Assembly (NCBI RefSeq): GCF_018446385.1 | Contig: NC_056000.1 | Location: 32,876,011-32,940,010 of the forward strand | Origin: Zingiber officinale | Lineage: Eukaryota; Streptophyta; Magnoliopsida; Zingiberales; Zingiberaceae | Length of the DNA: 64,000 nucleotides | Reading direction: 5' to 3' | Shown: in pieces, positions 53,391 to 64,000 of the stretch | Position numbering within the stretch: position 1 is the stretch's first letter | How the letters are laid out: each line of letters starts with the position of its first letter | Made by a program: the position numbers and the translations under genes | Notes under the pieces: generated by a model | What the model saw: the letters and a program-made list of their open reading frames with translations, nothing else | Database searches by the model: none | Told to the model about the DNA's origin: nothing

Positions 53391-54212
53391 AGTCTCTCCG
53401 TATTCCCGTCTCGAAGTTATCCTCATTCAACCGGCAAGGAAACGGCGAAAATGGTAATAAATATTCGATTTGTAGTGGGTATGATTTGAAAAGATTCACC
53501 GGCGAACACTACCAATCTCTCCCCCCTCGACGACGATCTCTTGCTCCGTGCTTTTTTTCTTTGGGCCTGCGTCATTGTTGTTTGTTACAGCGATTGAGGC
53601 ACGCAGTGGAGCTTCTTGTGTTTCTTGATCGCGCTTTTCTTTCTTCGCCATGCAAGATTTAGGTTTTTGTTGGTTGACTGCGCGTTTTGCCTTTCTCCGG
53701 TGACTTTTCTCCTTTTTTTTTTTTAACGGATAAAGATTCAAATATCTTCGCGTGATTAACTGTCTTTATATGTGAAATATTCTCTTGTTATTCAGGCTGG
53801 AGCCTTTTAAAATCTTTTGGAGAAACCTAAAAAGTGTATGCAAAATATGTGTTTTCTGTTTTCTTTTAGAATTTTCGGATGTTCTGTTCATTAAATGTTA
53901 GGAAGGATAAGTCGGTGTGCCTTTACTCTTGTTGACTCTTTTAAAACTGGAGCTGTAGGTCTCACAACTCGCAAATAACACTTAGCAATCTAAGGAAATG
54001 GACAAGTTACTTTGGATTAGTATTTTTTACCCAAGGTCACAATGTTATATCCAGTGTAATTTCTGATAGTTTGCATATTATGCACACTTGTTTTTTAGTG
54101 AAAATGTTGTTTGCCATTTCTTGGCACTTTGTAAATTAAATTGTAGAATTACCCAAACTTTCTTTGTTGATCTTGTAATTTGCTTCGTAGATAACTATGT
54201 TAGTTGTTGCAG
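53391..54212 (+). promoter_or_regulatory. Probable 5' leader and leader intron of the HESO1-like gene
   Basis: From about 53395 the DNA becomes C/G-richer (tctccgtattcccgtctcg, cgacgacgatctc) than its flanks, like a plant promoter-leader. A polypyrimidine stretch ending ..gttgttgcag (acceptor at 54211-54212) precedes the coding start by 24 bp. The donor of the leader intron was not fixed; ccggtgactt near 53698 is one option. Confidence 0.35.
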
Positions 54213-54236
54213 GCACTCATATCATTTTGTTGACTG

Positions 54237-54405
54237 ATGGACTCGTATGGTTCTTCATCAACTAGCAACAATAGAGTTCGTGTGCTTGAGAGTTGTCTTA
54301 GACACATCCTTGTCGAGATAAAACCATCGGAAAGTGATCGAGTCGAATGGCTCAATGAGATTAATCAATTGAAAGATTGTCTTCGAGGTTTGGTACCCTT
54401 TCGAG
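54237..54405 (+). CDS. First coding exon of a HESO1-like RNA nucleotidyltransferase
   Basis: ATG 54237 opens MDSYGSSSTSNNRVRVLE; then LRHILVEIKPSESDRVEW, EINQLKDCLRGL and PFRG up to a GTAATT donor at 54406. The pattern L..IL..IKP...DR.....I.QL+..L....RG is the N-terminal helix region before the catalytic nucleotidyltransferase domain in HESO1-type proteins, which add uridines to unmethylated plant small RNAs. The exon ends in phase 1 after RG, where this family continues ATVEPFGS. No further exon is found: a SINE, then element B2 at 55007 and a LINE follow. Either the gene continues beyond 64 kb with a TE-filled intron of more than 9 kb, or this is an isolated 5' fragment. Confidence 0.55.
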
Positions 54406-54577
54406 GTAATTTTTGAGATTAAATGGTTTATAGTATCTACAACCACTTTCATACTCAAACTTGAATTCCAAAATTGATAAATATCTTGTGGCATAGTAAT
54501 GTTTAATAATTCATAAGTATTACAATTATCATTTGTTTTTTTTTTAAATTGCCTAATTGTTTACCTAGAATATTTTT

Positions 54578-54668
54578 ACGCAGCCTTACCCTGTTTTTTG
54601 TAAGCGCCTATTTCCAGGATTCGAACCCGTGGTCTTTTGATCACAAAGCAACAACTTTACCTGGATAC
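54578..54668 (-). mobile_element. Au-like SINE fragment
   Basis: Minus strand has CAGGTAAAGTTGTTGCTTTG, then GGGTTCGAATCC (B box; plus 54617-54628) and CAGGGTAAGGCTGCG. This is the body of the plant Au SINE, derived from tRNA. It lies about 170 bp into the presumed intron after the HESO1-like exon. Confidence 0.75.
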
Positions 54669-55006
54669 TATAACTTTTAATAAATCATAATTTGTTATTA
54701 AATTAATATAATTTTCTTCATCTGAATAATTAAAAATTTTCATATTGATACTAACATTACCTCTATTTATACCGGTTAATGTATCATCTTATTATATATT
54801 TAAGACAAGAAATTTAATAATGAGGAATGAAATTAGTAAAAGTGAATTTAATTTTTGCAGTTGGATTAATTAGTAAAAAAGGTTGAAATATTCTTAAGTT
54901 TTTTTTAAAAAAATTAAATAAAGCTAACAATGCATTTCATCAACAGAATGCTCGGTAACATTGTTTTTGCTTTAAGAAAAAAATTAATGGGAGAGTAAGT
55001 TGGTAT

Positions 55007-56587
55007 TGTTAGGACCAAAAGTAGCTAGAGGAGGGGGGGAGGGGGGTGAATAGCTCGTCGCGTTCGCTCGGTGCTCGGCGTTGCTTGGCGTTGCTTGGCG
55101 TTGCTTGTTTCTTCAAGAATATGCAGCGGAAATACAAAGAAACAATCACACAACACTAACACGATTGGTTTACTTGGTATCCACCTCACAAGAGGTGACT
55201 AATCCAAGGATCCACACCAACACACACACCCTCCACTAAATAAAACTCTCCTTTATGGTAACTACCAAGGGCGGAGAAGCCCTATAAGACTCAATACAAG
55301 AAGAGAGGGAAAGGATACAAGAGATACAAGCTTACAAGCTTACAATGAGTATAAACCCTAACCCTAGCTTCTCTTCTTGGCTTTGATCCGCCTCTTGACT
55401 TGGAAAACTTCCAAGATCCTTCAAGAACTGGCGATCTGAGCTTTGTGAGTGTGGAGGAGCTGGCGAGAATCTGGAGTGAATCGGAGAAGAGATACCGAAG
55501 GAAATGAACGCTGCGGCCTTTATCGACGCTAACGGTCGGATCGATCGATTCGATTTCCCAATCGATCGGGAGGCTTTGATCGATCCATCGATCGATCGGA
55601 GCTCTGCTCGAAAGCCTCGGATCGATCCACGGATCGATCCGGCGCTTATCGCGCGAAGCTCAAATCGATCCAGCGATCGATTGGAACATCTGGATCGATC
55701 CACGGATCGATCCGAGGCTCTGTTCCCAGAAGCCCCGGATCGATCCACCGATCGATCCGGCTCTGAATCGATCCATCGATCGATCCAACACTTGGTTTTG
55801 CCCAAAACCAAGTTCCAAGCCTCTCAAACCAACATCCGGTCAACCTTGACTGTTGGTACATCACCTAGCATCCGTCACTCCTTCGACTCTAGGCTTCCCA
55901 AACCCAATGTTCAGTCAACCTTGACCCACTTAGACTTCTCATTGCCAAGTATCCGGTCAACTTTGACCTGCTCGGACTTTTTTATCAAGTGTCCGGTCAA
56001 TCCCTTAACTCACTTGGACTTTTCAACTTATGCCAAGTATTCGGTCAATCCTTTGACCTACTTAAACTTCCAATCACCAGATGTTCGGTCATCCTTGATC
56101 CACCTAGATTTTCATTGTCTAGCTTCACTCACCAGGATATTTTTACTGTCTAACTTTACTCACTAAGGCTTTCACCTAGTTTCACTCACCAAGATTTCTA
56201 TCTGCCTAGTTTCACTCACTAGGTCTTTCACCTGGCTTTACTTGCCAGGATTTTCTCATGGCCTGACTTCACTCACCAGGACTTTCTTTCTGTCTGGCTT
56301 CACTCACCAAAGATTTTAACTAGCTTCACTCACTAGATTTTCCTTCTGCCTGGCTTCACTTACCAGGACTTTCAACACCAAGTGTCCAGTCAACAATGCC
56401 CCACTTGAATTTTCCTCTTCTGCCAACCTTCCCGTTGGACTTTTCCTTGCCTCACCTCCAGTTAGGACTTTCCTCCGGTCGACCTTGACTGACTCTTCTT
56501 CAATCAATTTCTTATTGTCAAACATCTAAACTCAAACCAAGACTCACTTGGTCACCCAGTCAACCTTGACCGAGGGATGTACCAACA
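55007..56587 (-). repeat. 3' LTR of element B2 (1581 bp)
   Basis: TGTTAGGACCAAAAGTAGC .. GATGTACCAACA. GGATCGATCC palindromes at 55545-55790, CCAAGT array 55840-56110, CCTGG/CCTAG-type hairpins 56115-56370. The frames at 55332-56166 read the palindromes. The tract ATCTCCCC follows as the complement of the purine tract. Confidence 0.88.
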
Positions 56588-58928
56588 ATCTCCCCTTGAT
56601 GTTTGACAATACCACAACAACACCACATATAAGTTAGGCTAATCCTATAGCCTCAATCTTCATGCCACTAGGTAATGAACATATAAATTAAGCTCTTCAT
56701 TCTCCCCTACGAGGGCACACTCCCTCTAGGTAATGAAAGCCTAACTTACACCCATTCATAGGTCCTTTCATTCTCCCCCTATTGGCACACATCAACCCAT
56801 CTTTGGGCACACATCAACCCATGCCCCAATTTTGGGTACACATCAACAAATCCATTTGTTGACGACTCTCCCCCTGAAGAGTTACTCATCATTGTTCACA
56901 ACATCACTCGTTGTGATCAACACGATAAAGAAGGTCCCATACCCTTCATTTATCCTTAACTTCTCCCTCAATGTAGACAAATACCCAACCTTGAGCATTA
57001 TCTAACCACTTGAGTTCCCACTTGAAATAATGAGGATATCCACTCCCCATTTCAAGTTCAAAAGCTCATACATGAGCATTTTCTTTAAAGAAGGTTAACC
57101 ACCTTCCAAGGTTCATGAAAAGTAATTTTCATGTCTTTAAAGAGTCCCTCCCCCTAAAGACATGGTGGTAACTTCTATCATTGCACCAACAATGACTTGG
57201 AATTCCTAAACCTTTAGGAAACCCAAATTTTAGAAGTTTTGAGGTTTAAATGTTCAATATTTGAAACAACCTCAACCTAAACTTCTACTTAGTCTTCGTT
57301 AACCAATCCATCCTTGTTTTCAACATGAAAACACCCCTTGTATGTATACAAATGTATTTTAGGGGTTTGGAATGGTTACCTAGACTCAAAGAGGTTCAAA
57401 GATGCTGAAATCAAGCCTACCCAGCCAAAATCAGCAACTTGGATCGATTGGAGTTGGGATCCAATCGATTGAACCTTTCTGAATCGATCCACTGATCGAT
57501 TCAGACTACCTGGATCGATCGGCTGATCGATCCAGCGAGCTTCTGCTCGCGAGTCTTGCCTCCTGAATCGATCCACGGATCGATTCGGGCACTCCAATCG
57601 ATCCATGGATCGATCGGAGCTCTGATAGTTGCTGAAATTCCATTTCAGTCAACTTCAGAAACCCCTAAAAAATTCTACAAAAATCCAAAAATCATGAAAT
57701 TTCGTGTAGACATTATTTAGGGCATACTTAATCATGGAAAAATAGCTTTCTATGAAAATACATCATATTTTCAAAGATTGACACAAACTCGAAAATTTGC
57801 AAAAACTTTAGTGTTTTTCTTCAAGTTTGTGTCTAACTATTCAATGGTGATTACTATCAAAAGATAGCCTTCACCAAGGTTTTCCAAAAACATTTTAAAA
57901 ACATTTTCAAAACCAATATCCCATCATGTTCCTTGGGCATAATGCACATGACTTGTACATTAGCTTTCCCAATGATGGGAAAACACATAACTATGTGTTT
58001 TGATGAACCTAAAAACTCAAAAGAATGCACTAAATCAACATTTTGAGTTATGTTCATCATCCTAACATCTCACTTATATCTAATGTGCACTAATCACATA
58101 CAAGTCATCTTATAGTCTTTGTGAGATGTAGATTTTGGTTTTTGCCCTTATCTAGGGATCATGCATATCTATCTAGGCATTCTAGAGATATTAGACATCC
58201 ACCTAGGATGTCACTTGTCAATAAGTGTCGTTAAATGTCATTCGTCCTTAATTACAAGGAATTAAACTTAATGCATGATTATGTTATGACATACATCAAA
58301 AGAAAATAATTTTTAAAAGAAAATATCCTATTACTACATGATGTATGAATGTCATGACATGGTATTTTTGGATTTTTCATAATAAAACATGAATGCAAAA
58401 CTAGACATGATGTCATGGCATATGATGGGCAAACAATCATGGCAAGATTTAGCATAAATAAAATATACCTAGATTAACTATCTAAGTATCCTTAAAGTCT
58501 TAGCTAAACTTACAACTTAAACCTAGATTGCCCTAAAGTGCTACAAGAGAATGCCAAAGCCTAAATTTGCATTTCTAATTTCCTTGATTTAATGTATGCC
58601 AATTGAAAATAAACATGTCCTCAAATGTTGGCATATTTCATTTTTCCACAAGAGTAGCACTTTTAAATTAAGGCCCGGATTGCCTTAAATTGCCTGAGAA
58701 CATACCAAAATCCCAACTTGATAGTTCTTAAGGTTTTCCCAATTTGTGCCATTTTAGATTAAAATCAATTCTTCCACCATTAGGCACATTTTACTCTTTC
58801 AAGGAGTAAACAAAAATCCACTTCATTTTCAAAGATTAACAAAAACCTTGAAAATGCTCCTTGAGTGTCAATTTCCTCAAAGTCAGGTTAACTACCCTTC
58901 TAATCGGAGTTGACACTCTCTAACCCAT
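56588..58928 (-). other. Non-coding interior of element B2
   Basis: Colinear with 32294-34680 of element B. A second small palindrome cluster occurs at 57440-57625. No protein-coding text in either strand. Confidence 0.75.
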
Positions 58929-60724
58929 CTATGGGGTAGAGAAGATGCTCCTAGGAACCCAACACCTATTGGTGCTCCTTGGATGCTCTAGGTACTCACT
59001 AGGGATAACTTCCCTAGATACCTTCCTAGTGACCTTGTTGGGCTTCTTAGAAGCCTTGGTCACATTTTCTAGGTCAACTCTAGGGATAGCCTCCCTTGTG
59101 ACCTTGTTAGTGACTTTCTTAGACTTCTTAGAAGTCTTAGTCACTTTGGTTGCAAAGATACTTCTAGGGATATCTTCCCTTGTATCTTTGACTTGACCTC
59201 TAGACTTAGGGTTTGTTCCATAGCTATATGGAACCCTATGATAACTAGGCACATCCTTTTTAGCTTTGGGTTTGTATCCCAAACCTCTATGGCCATTGGA
59301 TGGCTTTTGTACCCCTAAACCTAGGTTATGCTCATTTTGCCCTTTTAGGATATTTTCCATCCTTTTTAGGGTCTTTTCCATTTTATCAAGTCTTGATCTC
59401 AAGACTTGATTTTCTATCATTAAATCCTTAGATTTTGATTTTTCATTACACCCATGAGCATTTTTGTTTTTGGGCTTGTATCTATTATCCTTAGTGTTCT
59501 TGCCCAAGTGTCCATCTACCTTCCTAACCTTAGATTGGGTAGTTTTGGCATGTAGGGCCACATGCTTTTCCTTAAAGCCCTCATGCTTCCTATTCTTATG
59601 GTAAATCGCATTAAAATGATAAAAATTAGAACTATCATGCTTTTTACCATAATGTAAAGGAGTAGGCTCAATAAATGTTACCTTCTTCTTTACCTTGGAG
59701 GCTCCCCCTTGACTAATGCCTCCTTGAGCCTTGACCATCTTCTTCCCCTTGAGGCATTGACTTCGATAATGCCCTTTTTGTTGACACAAGAAGCACACAA
59801 TGTGCTCTTTGCTCTTCTTTGTCCCGGGGGTGGTCTCCTTGGACTTCTCCTTGCCCTTTAATGTCACTTGGCCCTTCTTCTTGACCAATTTAGGGCATTT
59901 ACTTTTGTAATGCCCTTTTTCCCTACATTCAAAGCATATAATATGATTTTTATTATCAATTGAAATATTTATACCTTTGCTTGTAGGGGTGGCATCTTCT
60001 CCTTTTGATCCGGAGGTAGAAGCTTCCTCTTGGTATGAATTTGATTCTTCTCCATTTGATTTTTCTTGACTTGTGGAGGTAGTTGCTTCTTCCTCCTCTT
60101 CTTCTCTCGACCCGGATGTAGAAGCTTCTCCTTCTTCTTGATCCGGCATCACCAAGGATTGCTCTCCCTCAATCCTAGAGGTGGAGGCTTCATCATCTTG
60201 AATATGAAACAAGGAGTATGCTCCCCTTTTGCTTCATTCCCTCGAGGATGAGCTTCTTGGATTTCCTCTTCTTCGAAGGTCGGCATCTCTCAACCTCTGA
60301 GTCCTCCTCTTGGTCTTGCTCCAAAGAGTCACCCTCTGGATTCTTCTTTCTCTTGTGCAGTGGAGGGATCTCATGAAGCTTCGCCAATTGGCTCCATAGT
60401 TCCTTTGCATATTCAAAATCTCCAATTTTGCAAAGGACGGTGTTTGACAATAAATTGAAGCTTGGTCACTTTGTCGTTGGCCTCGCACCTTTGGGCTTGC
60501 TCTTGGCTCCACTTGCTCCTCTTGAGAACTTTGCCCTTTCAATTTCTTGGAGCCTTGAAGCCTTCCATTAGAGCAAACCATCGCTCTATCTCCATCATAA
60601 GAAAATTTTCGATTCTTGATTTCCAAGAATCGAAACTCGTAGGTGGCGGAGCCACCCTTGTGTCAAATCCAAGTCCATCTGGGCATCTTGAAGTTGAGCT
60701 TGATAAAGTCTTGAACTTCAACAA
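58929..60724 (-). pseudogene. Gag of element B2, two CCHC knuckles
   Basis: The distal frame 60212-58929 (427 codons) is uninterrupted: acidic stretch, CFECREKGHYKSKC and CFLCQQKGHYRSQC (both CX2CX4HX4C), lysine-rich region, coiled-coil LRSRLDKMEKTLKRMENIL and the end CWVPRSIFSTP. The N-terminal 170 codons (GLGFDTRVAPP, FLMMEIERWFALMEGFKAP at about 60700-60545) need frame changes near 60220, 60440 and 60545 and carry stops. The stretch across the frameshift of element B is open here. Confidence 0.85.
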
Positions 60725-60797
60725 TTTCCAACTTCTTTACCCTCTAGCTTTCTTGTTATGCTTGACCCTTTGGCGATGATTCCTGAAGAGCGGCCTC

Positions 60798-60809
60798 GCC
60801 CTGATACCA
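60798..60809 (-). promoter_or_regulatory. Primer binding site of element B2
   Basis: Minus strand TGGTATCAGGGC matches the initiator methionine tRNA complement except one base. The LTR junction itself is altered (ccacGTTGGGacc against ccactTGTTAGGacc in element B). Confidence 0.75.
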
Positions 60810-62484
60810 CGTTGGGACCAAAAGTAGCTAGGGGGTGAATAGCTCGTCGCGTTCGCTCGGTGCTCGGCGTTGCTTGGCGTTGCTTGTTTCTTCAAGAATA
60901 TGCAGCGGAAATACAAAGAAACAATCACACAACACTAACACGGTTGGTTTACTTGGTATCCACCTCACAAGAGGTGACTAATCCAAGGATCCACACCAAC
61001 ACACACACTCTCTACTAAATAAAACTCTCCTTTATGGTAACTACCAAGGGCGGAGAAGCCCTACAAGACTCAATACAAGAAGAGAGGGAAAGGATACAAG
61101 AGATACAAGCTTACAAGCTTACAATGAGTATAAACCCTAACCCTAGCTTCTTCTTGGCTTTGATCCGCCTCTGACTGGAAAACTTCCAAGATCCTTCAAG
61201 AACTGATGAGCGCTGTGGTGGAGGTGGCGAGAAACTGGAGTGAATCGAGAAGAGATACCGAAGGAAATGAACGCTGCGGCCTTTATCGACGCTAACGGTC
61301 GGATCCCGATCGATTCGAATATTCCCAATCGATCGGGAGGCTTTGGATCGATCCATCGGCGCCTCCGTGCTCTGGAAAACGCTGGATCGATCCACGGATC
61401 GATCCGGCTATTCCAAGCGATCCCAAATCGATCCACCGATCGATTGGAACATCTGGATCGATCCACGGATCGATCCGGCTCTTCCAATCGATCCTGGATC
61501 GATCGATCCAGCTCCTGAATCGATCCAACACTTGGTTTTGCCCAAAACCAAGTTCCAAGCCTCTCAAACCAACATCCGTCAACCTCGACTGTTGGTACAT
61601 CACGCCAGCATCCGTCACCCTTCGACCTGCCAGACTTCCCACCAAGTGTCCTGGTTAATCCCTTCGACCCACTTAGACTTTTCTATTCACGCAAGTATCC
61701 GTCACCTTCGACCTACTGGACTTCCATCGATGCGTCAACTCCTTCGACTATCTCAGATTTCCTCGTGCCAAGTATCCAATCAATCCTTCGACCTACTGGA
61801 CTTCCCAACACCGGACGTCCGATCATCCTCGATCCATCTGGATTTTGCCCGGCTTCACTCACTGTGACTTTCACTTCACCACTAGGGTTTTCCATCGCCT
61901 AGCTTCACTCACTAGCTTTTCCGGCTTCACTCACGTGACTTTCACCCAGCTTCACTCACTAGGATTTTCCTTGCCTCACTGTGACTCCCCTCACTCACTA
62001 GGGTTTCACCTGGTTTCACTCACGGGACTTTCACCTGCCTAGCTTCATTTTCCTGCTTCACTCACGTGACTTTCACCTAGCTTCACTCACTAGGATTTTC
62101 CTTCTGCCTGGCTTCACTCACCAGGACTTTCACCTAGCTTCACTCACTAGGATTTTCCTTCTGCCTGGCTTCACTCACCAGGACTTTCACCTAGCTTCAC
62201 TCACTAGGATTTTCACCTGGTTTCACTCACCAGGACTTTCACCTAGCTTCACTCACTAGGACTTTCACCTAGCTTCACTCACTAGGACTTTCACCTAGCT
62301 TCACTCACTAGGGTTTTCCTTCTGCCTGGCTTCACTCACCAGGACTTCCCTGTCCAGTATCCGGTCAACCTTGACCTACTTGACTCTTCTTCAATCAATT
62401 TCTTATTGTCAAACATCTAAACTCAAACCAAGACTCAGCTTGGTCACCCAGGTCAACCTTGACCTGAGGGATGTTGCACCAACA
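60810..62484 (-). repeat. 5' LTR of element B2 (about 1675 bp)
   Basis: Same order as the partner LTR. The GGATCGATCC cluster is at 61310-61520. Region 61570-62050 has many pieces missing from CCTGG/CCAGG stems; 62050-62345 is intact and contains at least ten hairpin units. Confidence 0.85.
62044..62345. repeat. Array of hairpin units CCTGG/CCTAG
   Basis: Units of about 26-36 bp each contain CCTAG-cttcactca-CTAGG or CCTGG-cttcactca-CCAGG (once gtttcactca). The two stem types alternate; each keeps complete complementarity. At least ten units, separated by actttca, attttca or attttccttctg. Confidence 0.9.
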
Positions 62485-62489
62485 GGTAT

Positions 62490-64000
62490 TAAATGCAAAA
62501 GGACTCAATTACATTAATACAACAACAACCAAACTTTATCCCACTAGGTGAGATTGGTTATATGGATCCTTCTATGTCATTAAGCTCTATCCCCTACTAT
62601 ATCATCATTTATATTTAAATAAATTTTATCTTATTTTATTGTTGCTAACTAAGCCTTTTTTGATAATCCTCGTTTGATGTGTATATTTGTCATAGTTTCA
62701 CATTGCCTAATTAGAGCATTTATTGATTGTATAAGTATATGTTCGTACCATTTTACATGTACATTTCGGAGTTTTTCCTCAATAGATGCAATTCTAACTT
62801 TCTCTCTAATGCTCTCATTTTGTATGCTATCTATTATCGTATGTCCACACATCCACCTTAACATTCTCATATCTGCAACTCTCATGTTTTGCTCATGTGC
62901 TCAAGTTATAACCTAACATTCAACTTCATATAACATAGCAGGTCTAACTGTTATTTTATAGAACTTTCATTTAAGTATTAAGGGTAGAACACCCGACGTT
63001 TTCCTTCATTTCAACCATCCTGCTTGTATTCTATGTAAGATATTTCTCTCAATCTTTCTATCCTTTTGCAAAAAATGAACCTAAATACTTAAAAATCTCA
63101 GTTAGAGACAACTCATCATCTTCTATCAAAATAATTATTTCATTACGTTTAATATTACTAAGCTTAAATTCTATATATTCTGTCTTTATTCTACTAAGCT
63201 TAAAACCTTTCGCGTCCAATGCTTCCCTCCAAAATTCAAGTTTAGCGTTTACGCCTTTACGTGACTCATCTAACAAAATAATATTAACTGCAAACAATAT
63301 GCACCACGGTGCCGTGTTTTGGAGGTATTTAGTAAGTCCGTTTATGATTAATGTAAAAATACAGGGACTTAGAGTTGATCCTTGATGTAACCCTATATTT
63401 ATGGGAAATGCTTCGATTAATCCACCAAATGTTTTTTACTTTTGTCGTTACATCCTCATACATATTTTTAATTAGTTCAATATATGCTACACTAATACTC
63501 TTTTCTAGAATTTTTCATATAATTTCTCGTGTGACTTTATCATAAGCTTTTTCTAGTCAACAAATACAATGTGTAAATCTTGTCAATTAGTTGTCTGAGA
63601 AGATTTACAATTTCTATTATCGATTTTCCAAGCATGAATTCAAATTGAATTTTGGTCACCGTGGTTTTCTTGCTTGAAATTCAAATTGATTTTTAGTTAC
63701 CATTGTCTTCTTCCTTAATATTTGTTACATTACTTTTTTTCCAAAGTTTCAAAATATGACTCATTAATTTAATATCCCTATAATTTGTACAATTTTGTAC
63801 ATTTCCTTTGCTCTTATATAAGAGGACTAAGTACTTACCCATCATTAATTAGACATTTTTATCATTTTTAATATCAGGTTAAATAACTTTGTAAGTTATT
63901 CAATATCTTATTTTCTTAGATATTTCTATACCTCTATCGGAATATTATCTGGTCTAGCTATTTTTTCATTTTGCATCCCATTTAAAGCTTGTTCTACTTT
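62490..64000 (-). pseudogene. RTE-type LINE reverse transcriptase, 3' part, cut by the window edge
   Basis: The plus-strand text acaacaacaaccaaactttatcccactaggtg (62519-62550) is the typical 3' end of plant RTE LINEs read in this direction, and the preceding pieces give tttgccat-like tail. Minus-strand frames: MRVADMRMLRWMCGHT (62885-62649), the C-terminal region of the RT protein, and 63297-63058 with NIILLDESRKGVNAKLEFWR, FKLSRIKTEYIEFKLSN and ELSLTEIFKYLGS. The catalytic F-A-D-D is F-A-V-N here, so it is dead. RT text in more damaged form continues past 63350 (GLIEAFPINIGLHQGSTLSP-like). Confidence 0.85.

Larger units (their letters stand above)
55007..62484 (-). mobile_element. Gag-only Copia-type element B2 (7.5 kb)
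   Basis: TSD GGTAT at 55002-55006 and 62485-62489. Minus strand: 5' LTR 62484 to about 60810, primer site, gag 60724-58929, non-coding 58928-56588, purine tract and 3' LTR 56587-55007. It is colinear with element B over its entire length, with the same two-knuckle gag and no pol. Confidence 0.92.

Noticed and set aside
53496-53741. 81-codon lysine-rich minus-strand frame
   Set aside because: It lies antisense to the probable leader of the HESO1-like gene; the lysines come from T-rich plus-strand runs.

Overview
This is a plant nuclear window, most likely a monocot. Two features point there: a single-exon gene with very GC-rich third positions (8046-8633) in AT-rich surroundings, and a dense load of nested LTR retrotransposons. 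The LTR types, with arrays of 'caagtgtccggtcaa' units and short palindromes, remind me of Zingiberales genomes, but that assignment is an inference and no database was searched.

Layout. 1-3.4 kb: remnant of a BED-finger hAT transposase gene, split by a solo LTR, then a tRNA-derived SINE. 3.455-7.161 kb: a fold-back (long-TIR, Mutator-like) element whose arms are made of palindromes and whose loop holds two captured exons of a calcium-dependent protein kinase (CDPK). 7.2-10.3 kb: the only gene island, with a four-span membrane protein gene (+) and a small MEGLIP-type gene (-) with its own TATA. 10.3-17.3 kb: a MITE, LTR relics and a decayed TTF-finger hAT transposase. 17.3-52.4 kb: one continuous nest of LTR elements. 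52.4-54.9 kb: short repeats and the first coding exon of a HESO1-like RNA nucleotidyltransferase. 55.0-62.5 kb: a gag-only LTR element. 62.5-64 kb: the 3' part of an RTE-type LINE on the minus strand, cut by the window edge.

The nest can be read from its target-site duplications. Gag of Copia D (-) holds a solo LTR of family B (CTTAT/CTTAG). That holds gag-only element A (GATTC). Its 5' LTR holds an 18-kb Tekay-type Ty3/gypsy chromovirus (ATGTG). The chromovirus gag holds gag-only element B (TTCAG). To the left, gag of Copia F (-) holds gag-only element G (ATTTC/GTTTC), which holds a deleted hAT (TGCTTGGT). A truncated LTR E holds a solo F-type LTR (AAATA), which holds another small hAT (GCCTCAGA).

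How the parts relate. Elements A, B, B2 and G carry LTRs, a tRNA-iMet-type primer site, a purine tract and gag, but no pol, so they would depend on pol supplied by others. The only pol here is the chromovirus pol, whose RT, RNase H and integrase domains are readable but divided by single stops and a frameshift. The most interesting structure is in the LTRs: they contain arrays of short stem-loops whose stems change in a compensatory way, and each LTR family carries its own 10-18-bp perfect palindrome. Many length differences between paired LTRs fall at CAG/CTG/CCGG sites, so some breaks may reflect CHG methylation or sequencing of methylated DNA rather than old decay.
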